DNA from: QYOJ01 sp964616825
GTDB lineage: Bacteria > Bacteroidota > Bacteroidia > Bacteroidales > FEN-979
Assembly (NCBI GenBank): GCA_964616825.1
Contig: CAZTSX010000005.1
Coordinates: forward strand, 62,001 to 126,000
Reading direction: 5' to 3'
Length of the DNA: 64,000 nucleotides
Shown: positions 17,704 through 26,478 of the stretch, piece by piece
How positions within the stretch are numbered: position 1 is the stretch's first letter
Layout: every line of letters begins with the position of its first letter
Notes under the pieces: model-generated
What the model was told of the DNA's origin: nothing
The model's input: the letters and a program-made list of their open reading frames with translations, nothing else
Database searches by the model: none
Program-made: the position numbers and the translations under genes

Positions 17704-18328
17704 CACACTCTTTATTCTCTTTATTTTTACTTCCGGTTTACTTGTGCAAGCTCAGAACAAGCCACTGGATGCAGCTACAATCAATAAGGTAAAATCGGGG
17801 GTAGCTGATTGTGCCGCCAGGACGACTACCATCTTCAGTGATTTCACGCAGGAAAAAGAGATGTCCATCCTGAATGATAAAATCATCACAAGCGGGAAAT
17901 TCTATTTCAAGAAAGAGAAACAACTCCGTTGGGAGTATATTCATCCATTCAGCTATGTCATCACTATCAACGGGGATGAAATAACCATCCGGAACGACGG
18001 AAAGATCAGTTCCTTTAATTCACAATCTAACAAGATATTCGGCGAGGTCAATAAGATCATTATCGGAAGTGTCAGAGGTACGTTACTCGATGACGATACA
18101 TTCAGCGCCTTCTATAGCCAAAGTAACGGGAACTTTATCGTAAAGCTTACCCCGCTCTCGCCAAGACTCAAGGAGAGCCTACAGGAGATCATCATTCATT
18201 TCAATAAAAAAGATTTTACGGTTGACCGGCTTGAAATGATAGAGCAAGGAGGAGATTTCACAAAGATCAATTTTACGGATAAACGGATTAACGAGCCCAT
18301 CTCAGATGAGAAGTTTATTTTGCACTAG
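17690..18328 (+). CDS. LolA-like outer-membrane lipoprotein carrier
   Basis: A 212-residue protein with an N-terminal signal peptide (MRNTLFILFIFTSGLLVQAQ). The mature part has the LolA-family pattern FSDFTQEKEM ... SGKFYFKKEKQLRWEY, and is of normal LolA length. LolA homologues in aryl-polyene clusters are thought to carry the product or a lipoprotein to the outer membrane. It overlaps the deacetylase stop and the following lipoprotein gene (18306) by about 20 bases, so all three are co-translated. ATG codons at 17690 and 17696 are both possible starts. Confidence 0.82.
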   Translation: MPMRNTLFILFIFTSGLLVQAQNKPLDAATINKVKSGVADCAARTTTIFSDFTQEKEMSILNDKIITSGKFYFKKEKQLRWEYIHPFSYVITINGDEITIRNDGKISSFNSQSNKIFGEVNKIIIGSVRGTLLDDDTFSAFYSQSNGNFIVKLTPLSPRLKESLQEIIIHFNKKDFTVDRLEMIEQGGDFTKINFTDKRINEPISDEKFILH

Positions 18329-18947
18329 TATCACGATAATCATGATCCTTTCCGGATGTGCTTCCATCAAGCCTGAAGACTTGAAGCCAGCTGAATCACA
18401 TCCACTCGCGAATTGCAGCAATCAAACTCCTCTATTTAGTATCAACCTGGAGAAAGCACTATTCCGTGTCACCATGGAAGTTAAGCAAAATGAGCTAACC
18501 GGCTTGATATTCATCAAGAAGATGCCGGACTCAACATACCGGATTGTATTTAGTAACGAGTTCGGCATGACCTATTTCGACCTTGAAATACAACCAGATA
18601 GCTTCCGGGTGGTTTATTGTTTTGAATCGATGAATAAAAAGATGTTGCTCAATATCCTGGAGATTGACTTCAGGTTACTGATTGGAAATCATTCACCACC
18701 AAAAGGCACATGGTACCTGCAGGAGCATACGAACCATCAGGTTTATCGTGTGAAAGATAAAAACCACAACACCTGGAACACGTTTTCAACCAATTGTGAC
18801 ACCTTGCTTTCACAACATGCATCTTCGAACATTTTTAATAAAACAATCATCAATTATCTCGCTTATCGGAACGGATTCCCATCGAAAATTCATATCCGGA
18901 ATCCATTCATTAGTCTTAGCCTTAGGCTGACGCTTCTAAGCAAATAA
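18306..18947 (+). CDS. predicted lipoprotein of the polyene-type cluster
   Basis: A 213-residue protein with a lipoprotein signal peptide ending in LSGCAS (lipobox Cys about 18). The mature part has alternating beta-strand patterns. I cannot name the domain with certainty, but the position directly after a LolA homologue is that of the small lipoprotein genes in aryl-polyene clusters. It overlaps the LolA-like gene by 23 bases. It may accept the product from the LolA-like carrier at the outer membrane. This is inference from order. Confidence 0.65.
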   Translation: MRSLFCTSITIIMILSGCASIKPEDLKPAESHPLANCSNQTPLFSINLEKALFRVTMEVKQNELTGLIFIKKMPDSTYRIVFSNEFGMTYFDLEIQPDSFRVVYCFESMNKKMLLNILEIDFRLLIGNHSPPKGTWYLQEHTNHQVYRVKDKNHNTWNTFSTNCDTLLSQHASSNIFNKTIINYLAYRNGFPSKIHIRNPFISLSLRLTLLSK

Positions 18948-18982
18948 TTTCAATGCAGTTGAATTCAGCGACTCTTTTTCCG

Positions 18983-18990
18983 TAAATTCG
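18983..18990 (+). promoter_or_regulatory. possible -7 box before the MscS gene
   Basis: TAAATTCG, a variant of TAnnTTTG, sits 39 bases before the ATG at 19029. Only weak support. Confidence 0.25.
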
Positions 18991-19028
18991 CATCACATTT
19001 ATAATCATTGATCATTTATTCCACAGAG

Positions 19029-19832
19029 ATGGAAAATTATTACCAACAATTCAACGATTTTCTGGCAACTTATGGGCCAAAATTCATTGGGGCCATTCTT
19101 GTTTTGGTTATTGGATTATGGGTAGCCAGAATACTTACCCGTGGAGTTGTCAGGCTAATAAAAAAAAGAGATATCGACCCCTCTCTTCACGCCTTCTTAA
19201 AATCGCTTACATCAGTATTATTCAAGGCCCTGGTGATCATCAGTGCATTAGGTGTAGCCGGTGTGGAGATGGCATCTTTCATAGCTATCCTGGCTGCAGC
19301 CTTTTTTGCAATTGGCATGGCGTTATCGGGAACGCTGCAAAATTTTGCCGGAGGAGTGATAATCCTGATACTCAGGCCGTTCAAAGTAGGCGATTGGATT
19401 GAAGCCCAGGGATTTTCCGGAACGGTGAAAGAGATTCAAATATTCAACACGATCTTAAGGTCGGGCGACAACAAGACTATTTACATCCCCAACGGGAAAC
19501 TTTCAACCGGCCCGATGGTAAACTTTTCGCAGGAAGAGAATCGCAGGGTCGACTGGACGTTTGGCATTGGGTATGGTGATGACACTGACAAAGCACGTGA
19601 TGTATTGATCTCATTGATCAAAGACGACTCCAGGATTTTACCTGATCCAATCCCTTTTATCGCTGTCAGTGAGTTGGCAGACAGTTCAGTTAATGTTGTC
19701 GTACGAGTTTGGGTAAAAGCACCGGATTACTCAGGAGTCCTGTTCGATATGAACGAGAAGGTATACAAAGCTTTTAGCAAAGAGGGTCTCAACATCCCCT
19801 ACCCGCAAATGGATGTGCATGTGCAGAAGTAG
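19029..19832 (+). CDS. small-conductance mechanosensitive channel (MscS family)
   Basis: A 267-residue protein with three N-terminal membrane segments. The pore helix is glycine/alanine-rich (AAAFFAIGMALSGTLQNFAGG), followed by the MscS beta domain (FKVGDWIEAQGFSGTVKEI) and FxxIxxxDNKTIYIPNGKL. It is of normal MscS length. An upstream TTG in the same frame is not used because the ATG gives the standard N-terminus. It separates the export genes from the hotdog proteins of the cluster. A housekeeping osmotic channel is the simplest reading. Confidence 0.92.
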   Translation: MENYYQQFNDFLATYGPKFIGAILVLVIGLWVARILTRGVVRLIKKRDIDPSLHAFLKSLTSVLFKALVIISALGVAGVEMASFIAILAAAFFAIGMALSGTLQNFAGGVIILILRPFKVGDWIEAQGFSGTVKEIQIFNTILRSGDNKTIYIPNGKLSTGPMVNFSQEENRRVDWTFGIGYGDDTDKARDVLISLIKDDSRILPDPIPFIAVSELADSSVNVVVRVWVKAPDYSGVLFDMNEKVYKAFSKEGLNIPYPQMDVHVQK

Positions 19833-19843
19833 GAATTTATTTT

Positions 19844-20233
19844 ATGTTAAAGGGCACTTTTTTTAAGATTGATCGGCTTACACAACTTGAAAACGAACCG
19901 GGTCATGGTGTTGAATCAGAACGCTACCTGGCCGAAATCAAATTGAATCCTGAACATCAGATTTACCAGGGGCATTTCCCCGGAAATCCTGTTGTTCCGG
20001 GAGTATGCCAGATCCGGATGATTACGGAGATTCTCTCTGAAATTGAGGAGAGGGAGGTTCAATTGAAAGAGGCAGACAATGTTAAGTTTCTCTCCATGAT
20101 AAACCCACATGACCATCCTGCGCTTGAAGTGACATTAACCCTGAAACGTACTGCTCATAGGAAAATAAACGTAAATGCCTCCATCACTGATGGGGACCAG
20201 CTGCTTTTCAAATACAAATCATCATTCAAATGA
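19844..20233 (+). CDS. FabZ-like hotdog protein (ApeI-like)
   Basis: A 129-residue hotdog-fold protein with the FabZ catalytic-histidine block YQGHFPGNPVVPGV (His44). The residue normally acting as acid, 14 positions on, is Arg58 (QIRMITEIL) rather than Glu/Asp, as in several Bacteroidota relatives with the same HFPGNPV block. It probably dehydrates beta-hydroxyacyl-ACP, or serves as a partner of the dehydratase at 6100, which has Glu54 but no HFPG. The stop overlaps the thioesterase start by 4 bases. Confidence 0.78.
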   Translation: MLKGTFFKIDRLTQLENEPGHGVESERYLAEIKLNPEHQIYQGHFPGNPVVPGVCQIRMITEILSEIEEREVQLKEADNVKFLSMINPHDHPALEVTLTLKRTAHRKINVNASITDGDQLLFKYKSSFK

Positions 20234-20631
20234 CAGAATCCCTAAAGATACACGCCACGCCAATCGAAGTCAGAGGCTATGAGCTGGATTCATTCGGACA
20301 CGTTAACAATGCAGTCTATCTCAATTACTTTGAACATGGTCGGTGGGATCTGTTCCGAAAGCTAACCCTCAATGAGATCATCCATGCAACAGGGCGTATA
20401 ATAGTCGTTACAGATATACACGTTCGTTATATGCGGGAAGCAACGCTGTATGATGAATTAGAAGTTCGAACCCGTATGATGCGTGAAGGGCTCTACCTGA
20501 TCTTTAAGCAGAAGATTTTCAACAAACAATCCGGTTTGGCGATAGCCCGGGGAGAGGTCAAGACGATCTTCCTCGATCAGGAGACCCGTAAGCCTACGGA
20601 TATCCCAAAAGAGTTCATCGAATTTTTATAA
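20230..20631 (+). CDS. acyl-CoA/acyl-ACP thioesterase, 4HBT family
   Basis: A 133-residue hotdog thioesterase of the 4-hydroxybenzoyl-CoA thioesterase type. The signature YELDSFGHVNNAVYLNYFEHGR carries the catalytic aspartate and the HVNNA loop. Length is normal. It overlaps the hotdog dehydratase by 4 bases and is followed 13 bases later by an enoyl-CoA hydratase. It could release the chain from ACP or CoA, or correct mis-loaded carrier proteins. Confidence 0.87.
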   Translation: MTESLKIHATPIEVRGYELDSFGHVNNAVYLNYFEHGRWDLFRKLTLNEIIHATGRIIVVTDIHVRYMREATLYDELEVRTRMMREGLYLIFKQKIFNKQSGLAIARGEVKTIFLDQETRKPTDIPKEFIEFL

Positions 20632-20644
20632 GCTACAGCAGAAT

Positions 20645-21400
20645 ATGGAGAGCATCAACCGGGTTGAGTGGGAAGTGAGAGATGGGATTGGGATTATCAC
20701 ATTGAATAATCCACCGGAGAACTACCTCTATGAACCTGAATTCGTCCCGATTGAGACATTGCAGAAGTGGACTTCCAACCCACAGCTGAAAGGGCTTCTG
20801 ATCCATGGGAAAGGAAAGCACTTCTCGGCTGGAGGAGATATGACCCGGCTTTTTGAGATGATTGAGGAGGATCTCGCCATCAGGCAAAAGGTGGAGGCAG
20901 GAGATCGTGTGATTAAACACCTGATTGAATTGGATCTTCCAATGGTTGCTGCCATTCATGGGGTTTGTTTTGGAGGTGGCCTGGAATTGGCGCTGTCTTG
21001 CCATATCCGGATAGCCGGTGAGCAATCCCTTTTTGCACTTCCGGAGACAAGCCATGGTCTTCTTCCTGGATTAGGAGGGACTGTCAGGTTGACATCTGTA
21101 GTAGGAGAAGCCAGGTCACTTCAGATGATCCTGTCAGGAGATATGATCAACTCGGAAGAAGCACGCCTGATCAAGTTGATTGATTTCATCGTTCCCCGGA
21201 ATGAAGTGTTTGATTACGCTTACCGGTTGATACATAAAATGACCGGAAACCTATCTATTCGAGTGGTCCGTGCTGTGGTCAGGGCTCTTCGAAACGCAGC
21301 TACAATGCCTGCTGAAGAAGCGATTACTGAAGAGACCCGGATCTTCTGTGAACTGGCCAGAGAGGAAGCGAAACGAAGATTTACTAAATCAGATAAATAA
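20645..21400 (+). CDS. enoyl-CoA hydratase/isomerase family protein (1)
   Basis: A 251-residue crotonase-fold enzyme. The oxyanion-hole segments are HGKGKHFSAGGDM and HGVCFGGGLELAL, and the catalytic glutamate lies in ALPETSHGLLPGLGG. It probably hydrates an enoyl thioester or shifts a double bond. A related gene follows at 21408 and a 3-hydroxyacyl-CoA dehydrogenase at 24906, giving the parts of a beta-oxidation-like or bond-shifting branch. Such genes are not normal parts of aryl-polyene clusters. Confidence 0.9.
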   Translation: MESINRVEWEVRDGIGIITLNNPPENYLYEPEFVPIETLQKWTSNPQLKGLLIHGKGKHFSAGGDMTRLFEMIEEDLAIRQKVEAGDRVIKHLIELDLPMVAAIHGVCFGGGLELALSCHIRIAGEQSLFALPETSHGLLPGLGGTVRLTSVVGEARSLQMILSGDMINSEEARLIKLIDFIVPRNEVFDYAYRLIHKMTGNLSIRVVRAVVRALRNAATMPAEEAITEETRIFCELAREEAKRRFTKSDK

Positions 21401-21407
21401 CCTTCCG

Positions 21408-22103
21408 GTGAGCCAGACCTTTAATACGATAACATGGAGTGTTGTTGACCGCATTGGTCACCTGGTGCTGGACCAGCCACCATCTAACTTGATGACAGTA
21501 ACGTTTTTCCGTGAGATGACAGAGTTGATGGAGGTTATTGTTCATCTTCAGGAGTTGAAGGCTGTTGTGATTTATGGTAACGGACGTCATTACTCTTCCG
21601 GTGCAGATCTGGACGAACTGCTGCAGCAAATTTCCGGAGAGAATCCTCATGTCGGAACAACTTGCGATGAGAAAACCATGCATTTCCTCCATACCAACTA
21701 CAAAGCACTCAGTTATTTTGAGGAACTTTCGTTGCCGGTTATCAGCGCCATCCGGGGTGTTTGTCTTGGATCAGCTCTGGAACTAGCCTTTTTCAGCCAT
21801 TTCAGATTCTGCGGAGAGGATGCAATTTTCGCTTTGCCTGAAACCACATTCAATCTGATCCCGGGCATCGGAGGTATCCAGCGCTTTTCCAGGCTTGCAG
21901 GTACCGCCAGGGCGCTTGATTACATCCTGACCGGTCGTACCTTCGATGCGACTGTTGCATTGGAATTGGGACTGATCGATCGGGTCTGTCCAAAAAAGAA
22001 GGTAGTCGACCGAGCGGTGGAATTCCTGGAAAAACTACCTGAAAGATATTCACTATCCTTGCGGAAGGTATATTTGGGTAGGCACGTGAATCGTGAGACG
22101 TGA
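21408..22103 (+). CDS. enoyl-CoA hydratase/isomerase family protein (2)
   Basis: A 231-residue crotonase-fold enzyme with a GTG start chosen 7 bases after the previous stop; longer in-frame extensions would overlap the preceding gene. The oxyanion-hole segments are YGNGRHYSSGADL and RGVCLGSALELAF, and the glutamate lies in ALPETTFNLIPGIGG. It is a paralogue of the preceding hydratase, shorter at the C-terminus, ending LGRHVNRET. The last codons run into a region of degenerate word-like repeats, so the terminal residues may be repeat-derived. It overlaps the KAS III-like gene by 4 bases. Confidence 0.87.
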   Translation: MSQTFNTITWSVVDRIGHLVLDQPPSNLMTVTFFREMTELMEVIVHLQELKAVVIYGNGRHYSSGADLDELLQQISGENPHVGTTCDEKTMHFLHTNYKALSYFEELSLPVISAIRGVCLGSALELAFFSHFRFCGEDAIFALPETTFNLIPGIGGIQRFSRLAGTARALDYILTGRTFDATVALELGLIDRVCPKKKVVDRAVEFLEKLPERYSLSLRKVYLGRHVNRET

Positions 22104-22220
22104 AACGTAAGAGGTATGAAGTAAGAAGTAAGAAACTAATGATAACACAAATGATATCGAGTAACGCGAATCCAGAAACGAGAAGCGAGAAGCGAGTAAC
22201 GAGCAACGAGCATCCGGTAT
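22083..22220 (+). repeat. degenerate purine-rich word repeat at the start of the KAS III-like gene
   Basis: A run of related short words such as ACGTGAA, ACGTAAG, AAGTAAG and AACGAGAAGCGAG covers the junction of two genes and encodes the first 36 or so residues of the KAS III-like protein. It contains AACGAGCAACGAG (22198-22210), which recurs at 24979-24991, and CATCCGGTATC (22211-22221), which recurs in the phytoene-desaturase-like gene. The translated segment is low complexity and lysine/arginine/serine-rich, unlike a ketosynthase. Confidence 0.6.
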
Positions 22221-23320
22221 CAGTAAAAATAGCCGGTAGCGGGTCATTCCTTCCTGGTAAGCCTATTATTCCCGATCAGGTCGACGATTACCTGGGCGAG
22301 TTGACAGATGCACCTGAAAAGATCCGGAAATGGCTGAAAAGAGTGCGTATCCTGATGAAGGAGCTTCTGGAAGTTGAGTATTATCATTTTGCACTGGATC
22401 CGAAGACAAGGCAATTTACGGAAGACAACGTAACGATGTCGGTAAACGCTGCCAGGAAAGCAATTGCAGATGCCGGAATGAAGCCTGCAGAGATTGATTT
22501 GATCGTATACGGCAGCGCTCACCAGGATCAGATGCCGACAGCTTCTGTCAGGATCCAGGAAGCGCTTGGAATAAAGCGTTGCGGCGAGTTATCCATACAT
22601 GCCAACTGTACTTCTGCTTACAAAGCGCTGCTTATCGCTCATGAACTACTTCAGTCTGGCCGGTATAAAAATGCGCTAGTCATCTCGTCCAGTATGTCCT
22701 CCTCCGAACTCATTGCAGAATACTATAATCAAGCGCTGGTTAAGAAGGAGGAGCTGTTTTTACGTTATTTCCTAAGTGATGGCGCATCTGCCCTGTTGTT
22801 GAAAGCAGAACCGGATCGTTCAACCGGATTGCATCTCGATTATACGTACATGGAATCAACCGGCGGAAAAAAGCCCTCGGCCATGGGAAATAGGCGCCCT
22901 GCTTATTGGATGAATCCGAAAGAGGAGTATGAGAAGGGCTATCACCACCTGGCCCAGATGTTTCAGGAGGAGTTACGGATAAACTTCCACGAATCTGATG
23001 GATCAGTCTTTCTGAACGGATTAAAGCGGATGCTTGCTCTTCATCCTGTTGATCTGACCAAACTGAGGTTTTTCCAGGTAAACTTCCCGTCAAAGCATAT
23101 ATCAGAGCTAATTATGGATGAGTGTGGCGAGTTGGGGATCGAACCCAGCTCCCTCTACTCCAAAATGGCTACCATGGGATACATCGGTCCACCCATGGCA
23201 TTCCTATGCCTCGACCGGATCCGGAAAGAGGAGATACTGAATCAAGGTGACATGATCCTTAGCTTTGTGACCGAAGTAAGCAAGTTTATGCAAGCAGGAT
23301 ACATTTTGAATTACGAATGA
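22100..23320 (+). CDS. 3-oxoacyl-ACP synthase III-like protein
   Basis: A 406-residue KAS III-type thiolase-fold protein. Recognisable ketosynthase sequence begins near SVKIAGSGSFLPGKP (residue 41); the first 40 residues are low-complexity and come from a word-like DNA repeat, so the native start may lie further in. The catalytic cysteine is Cys170 in HANCTSAYKAL. The histidine/asparagine half is altered: the segment matching HQAN reads VNFPSKHI and the one matching YGNTSAAS reads MGYIGPPM, so the usual Asn is not seen. It may be a priming synthase with an unusual donor, or an acyltransferase. A radical SAM gene overlaps its stop by 4 bases. Confidence 0.78.
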   Translation: MKRKRYEVRSKKLMITQMISSNANPETRSEKRVTSNEHPVSVKIAGSGSFLPGKPIIPDQVDDYLGELTDAPEKIRKWLKRVRILMKELLEVEYYHFALDPKTRQFTEDNVTMSVNAARKAIADAGMKPAEIDLIVYGSAHQDQMPTASVRIQEALGIKRCGELSIHANCTSAYKALLIAHELLQSGRYKNALVISSSMSSSELIAEYYNQALVKKEELFLRYFLSDGASALLLKAEPDRSTGLHLDYTYMESTGGKKPSAMGNRRPAYWMNPKEEYEKGYHHLAQMFQEELRINFHESDGSVFLNGLKRMLALHPVDLTKLRFFQVNFPSKHISELIMDECGELGIEPSSLYSKMATMGYIGPPMAFLCLDRIRKEEILNQGDMILSFVTEVSKFMQAGYILNYE

Positions 23321-24876
23321 CGAATCAAAATAAAGCATACACTCTTTTTTTAATTAGTCCGCGCCAGCGGTTTATCAACTATCCGGCACACCTGAAGTTG
23401 GCGAAGATGTTCGGAAAACGACGGTTCATGGTTCCACTGGCCCTTCCTACCATAGCCGCTCAGACCCCGGATAACTATGATATCAAAATTTACGATGAGG
23501 AGATTGAAAAGATTCCAACACATATCACTCCAGATATTGTAGGGATCACTACATTGGCTGCTACTTCCCAACGTGCTTTTGAACTGGGGGATAAATTCCG
23601 GAAAATGGGCGCCAAAGTCGTTTTCGGTGGCCCTTACGCCTCTTTCATGGTTGAATCTGCACTCGAACATGGTGACAGTGTTGTGGTAGGAGAGTCAGAA
23701 GGAAAATGGGAACAGGCCCTTCGCGACTATGAGTCAGGAAAACTACAACCTGTTTATCGAACAGATTCATACGTATCCTTTCAAACCCAGAAACCACCCA
23801 GATGGGACCTGGTGAGCCTGAATAAAATCTTCCAGGTGGCTATTCAGGTCTCCCGTGGCTGTCCGTTCAACTGTGACTTCTGCCTGGTATCCAAGAACTT
23901 CGGTCGCACGATGCGCTACCGGGAAATCGGTAATATAGTCGAAGAGATCCAGGCCGCTCCATCTAAATATTTCTTCTTTGTGGATGACAATCTCACCATA
24001 AACAAGCGATACGCTAGAGAGTTGATGGAAGCGATCAAACCGCTGAAGATTTCCTGGGGCTGTATGTGCAGCATCGATGTGGCCAACGATGATGAACTGC
24101 TCAATGCCATGGCTGATGCCGGCTGTTTCAATATCCTGATCGGATTTGAATCCCTCAATCCGGATAGCCTCGAAGCTTCCAACAAACATCTCAACCGCCG
24201 GGGAACCATCTATGAAGAAGCGATTCAAAAGATTCATGCTCATGGGATCCACATCAACGCCAGCTTTGTGGTGGGGTTTGACAATGATACCCTGGAGGAA
24301 TTTGACCGGATTTTCGACTTCACCCTGAAACACAACTTGCCTAATGTCAATCTGCATCTGCTGAATGCACCTCCGGGAACAGAAATCCATAAGCGCTACC
24401 TTCAGGAGGGACGTCTTCTGAACTGCAATCCGGAACTTGGGGTGGGTCACTTCCCAACCATACATTATATGCAGATGTCTCAGATTGAGATCTTTGACAA
24501 ATACATGGAGACAATTTCACAACTATACTCCTTTGATACGATTCTGGAAAAAGCACAAAAGCTATTCAGCTTCGGCTCCTTTACCAGAAGAGGTGGAGAG
24601 ATCTCAACCTACATGAAAATCCGCCTCTGCTGGATCACGATAAAATCATTCCTTTTTACACGTGATGACAATAAGCGGAAGCTCTTCTGGGTTATCACCG
24701 GACTGATATGGAATAATAAGATCGTCATCGATAAGGGGCTTGGATTTATGCTTACCATGCTTGGATATAACCGACATATCCAGGATCATAAACGAAATAT
24801 GGGATCTTACAGAAGGATTGTGATGGAACAGGATCAGGGCGCGTGGAAAGATTTACGAGCTACGATTGTCGATTAA
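23317..24876 (+). CDS. B12-binding radical SAM protein (2)
   Basis: A 519-residue protein with an N-terminal cobalamin-binding-like domain (IYDEEIEKIPTHI ... FGGPYASFM) and a radical SAM core with CPFNCDFC (C-x3-C-x2-C) after SRG. The C-terminal 130 residues (FGSFTRRGG ... YNRHIQDHKRNMG) extend beyond the radical SAM core and resemble the DUF4070-type tail. Cluster relatives at 4763, 31883, 33205 and 46414 have different C-termini, so each may act on a different position. It overlaps the KAS III-like gene by 4 bases. Confidence 0.9.
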   Translation: MTNQNKAYTLFLISPRQRFINYPAHLKLAKMFGKRRFMVPLALPTIAAQTPDNYDIKIYDEEIEKIPTHITPDIVGITTLAATSQRAFELGDKFRKMGAKVVFGGPYASFMVESALEHGDSVVVGESEGKWEQALRDYESGKLQPVYRTDSYVSFQTQKPPRWDLVSLNKIFQVAIQVSRGCPFNCDFCLVSKNFGRTMRYREIGNIVEEIQAAPSKYFFFVDDNLTINKRYARELMEAIKPLKISWGCMCSIDVANDDELLNAMADAGCFNILIGFESLNPDSLEASNKHLNRRGTIYEEAIQKIHAHGIHINASFVVGFDNDTLEEFDRIFDFTLKHNLPNVNLHLLNAPPGTEIHKRYLQEGRLLNCNPELGVGHFPTIHYMQMSQIEIFDKYMETISQLYSFDTILEKAQKLFSFGSFTRRGGEISTYMKIRLCWITIKSFLFTRDDNKRKLFWVITGLIWNNKIVIDKGLGFMLTMLGYNRHIQDHKRNMGSYRRIVMEQDQGAWKDLRATIVD

Positions 24877-24991
24877 CGATTGTATTTTGGATTGACGAAT
24901 TTAGAATGAAAAATACCAAACACCCAACATCATTGTCATTGCGAGAAGCCGAAACCACGAGTGGAACGAAGCGGGAGCAACGAGCAACGAG
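24850..24991 (+). repeat. word-like repeats at the radical SAM/hydroxyacyl dehydrogenase junction
   Basis: This stretch holds GATTTACGA, CTACGATTG, TCGATTAACGATTG and then GGAACGAAGCGGGAGCAACGAGCAACGAG. GATTTACGA also occurs near 42738 and 60744, and AACGAGCAACGAG is shared with 22198-22210. The later part encodes the low-complexity N-terminus of the following protein. Confidence 0.55.
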
Positions 24992-26030
24992 GATCCATAT
25001 TATCGGGATTGTGGGTGAAGGCAAAATGGGGACGAGCCTGTTTAATTTTCTGCTGGAATTTCACTTTCTGCTTCGCTGGATATGTAGTCCGGAAGCCGAC
25101 CTGGAGAAGTTACGTAAAACATTGATTAAAAAAGTGAGACGTTCTCTGAAAGCGGGATTGATTGATCAGCAGGAGCATGATGAGATACTTAACAGCACAA
25201 TCATTTCATCAGATCCGGAACAACTGAGGGACTGTGATCTGGTCATCGAGACCATTAACGAAGAACTTGAATTGAAGAGAAAACTTTTTTCGGGAATTGA
25301 CAAGATCGTTCCACCTTCCTGCATCCTTGCCTCCAATTCATCTTCCATCAACCCATCCCGGTTATTTGTTTCGGAAGCAAGAGATCCATTCATCATCGGG
25401 CTGCACTACTTCTATCCGATTCCCCTAAAAGATATCGTCGAGTTGATCTATACTGAAAAGACATCTGAGGAGGTCAGGTCCCGGGTTCAATATTTTATAC
25501 GGAAAACAGGCAAACACTTTATTTCCCTGAACGAATCCAACAGTTTTATCCTCAACAGGCTCTTTCTGGATATTCAGAATGATGCCTTTCGGATAGTTGA
25601 ACAGAAGAAGGCTACTTTTTCCCAGATCGACAACCTGGTCTCCTCCAGTCTTTTCCCTTTTGGGGTGTTTGATTTCATGGACAATGTCGGGATTGATACC
25701 ATGCTGGCTGCTGTTAAGAACTACACCTCTGATTATCCCCACAAGGATTATTACCAGCCACTTATTGATAAGTTATACCGGCTTGAGAAGGCATGCAAAC
25801 TGGGCGTAAAATCAGGAGAAGGTTTCTACAAATACCCGGGTGGAACAAAAGCTCATGTAAAAGCAGAAAAGGCTCTTTCTGAAACAGAAGAGAAGGAGAT
25901 TCTGGATTATCTGAGCAACACTTACATCAATGCATCAAAACGTTTTACGATGCAATCAGGATGTACTCTTGATGAGATGAATCATGCTATCAAGGAGTAT
26001 TTTGGGATTGAAAAAGGCCCATTTGGATAA
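24906..26030 (+). CDS. 3-hydroxyacyl-CoA dehydrogenase
   Basis: A 374-residue protein with the NAD-binding loop GIVGEGKMGTSL and the catalytic-histidine block GLHYFYPIPLKDIVELI. The C-terminal domain ends with the KSGEGFYKYPGG segment. It oxidises 3-hydroxyacyl thioesters, or reduces the reverse. True family homology starts at about RIHIIGIVGEG (residue 28); the first 27 residues are encoded by word-like repeat DNA, so the original start may be internal. With the two enoyl-CoA hydratases it forms a beta-oxidation-like set without a thiolase. Confidence 0.88.
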   Translation: MKNTKHPTSLSLREAETTSGTKREQRATRIHIIGIVGEGKMGTSLFNFLLEFHFLLRWICSPEADLEKLRKTLIKKVRRSLKAGLIDQQEHDEILNSTIISSDPEQLRDCDLVIETINEELELKRKLFSGIDKIVPPSCILASNSSSINPSRLFVSEARDPFIIGLHYFYPIPLKDIVELIYTEKTSEEVRSRVQYFIRKTGKHFISLNESNSFILNRLFLDIQNDAFRIVEQKKATFSQIDNLVSSSLFPFGVFDFMDNVGIDTMLAAVKNYTSDYPHKDYYQPLIDKLYRLEKACKLGVKSGEGFYKYPGGTKAHVKAEKALSETEEKEILDYLSNTYINASKRFTMQSGCTLDEMNHAIKEYFGIEKGPFG

Positions 26031-26096
26031 TTTTTGATCTCTCCTCTTCATCTTTCCAATTTCTTTGCGATATTTGCGAGATAAAATCATTTCAAT

Positions 26097-26471
26097 ATGA
26101 AAAAAACAGGTAGAATTCTAATTGCTCTTTTCGGTACAATAATGATCACATCTGCTTTCATCATTCCTGACAGCACTCCTCCAAATGATCCTCCAACAAA
26201 CATTCCTGATTCAGTTTGGGCCATCTTTGAAATCAGTTGCTACGATTGTCACAGTAACAATGGGAATGGCCTGGCTAAAGCAAAACTGAATTTTGATAAA
26301 TGGAATATCTACTCCCCGGAGAAACAACTCAAAAAAGCGACTAATATCTGCCAGGCTATGCAGGATCAAAAGATGCCACCTTCCAAATACCTTAAGAAAA
26401 ATCCAGATGATGCTCCCTCAGTTGCAGAAGTTATACGCGTATGCAACTGGTTGGGAGAAATAGCAAAGTAG
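26097..26471 (+). CDS. small haem-binding-domain protein
   Basis: A 124-residue secreted or anchored protein with an N-terminal signal segment (LIALFGTIMITSAFI) and a single CYDCHSN (CxxCH) haem-attachment motif, followed by MPPSKYL with the likely axial methionine. This is the Haem_bd pattern common in Bacteroidota, usually about this length. It sits 8 bases before a ketosynthase, so it is probably co-transcribed with the cluster. It may deliver electrons to a desaturase or radical SAM step, but that is inference. Confidence 0.82.
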   Translation: MKKTGRILIALFGTIMITSAFIIPDSTPPNDPPTNIPDSVWAIFEISCYDCHSNNGNGLAKAKLNFDKWNIYSPEKQLKKATNICQAMQDQKMPPSKYLKKNPDDAPSVAEVIRVCNWLGEIAK

Positions 26472-26478
26472 AGATCGG

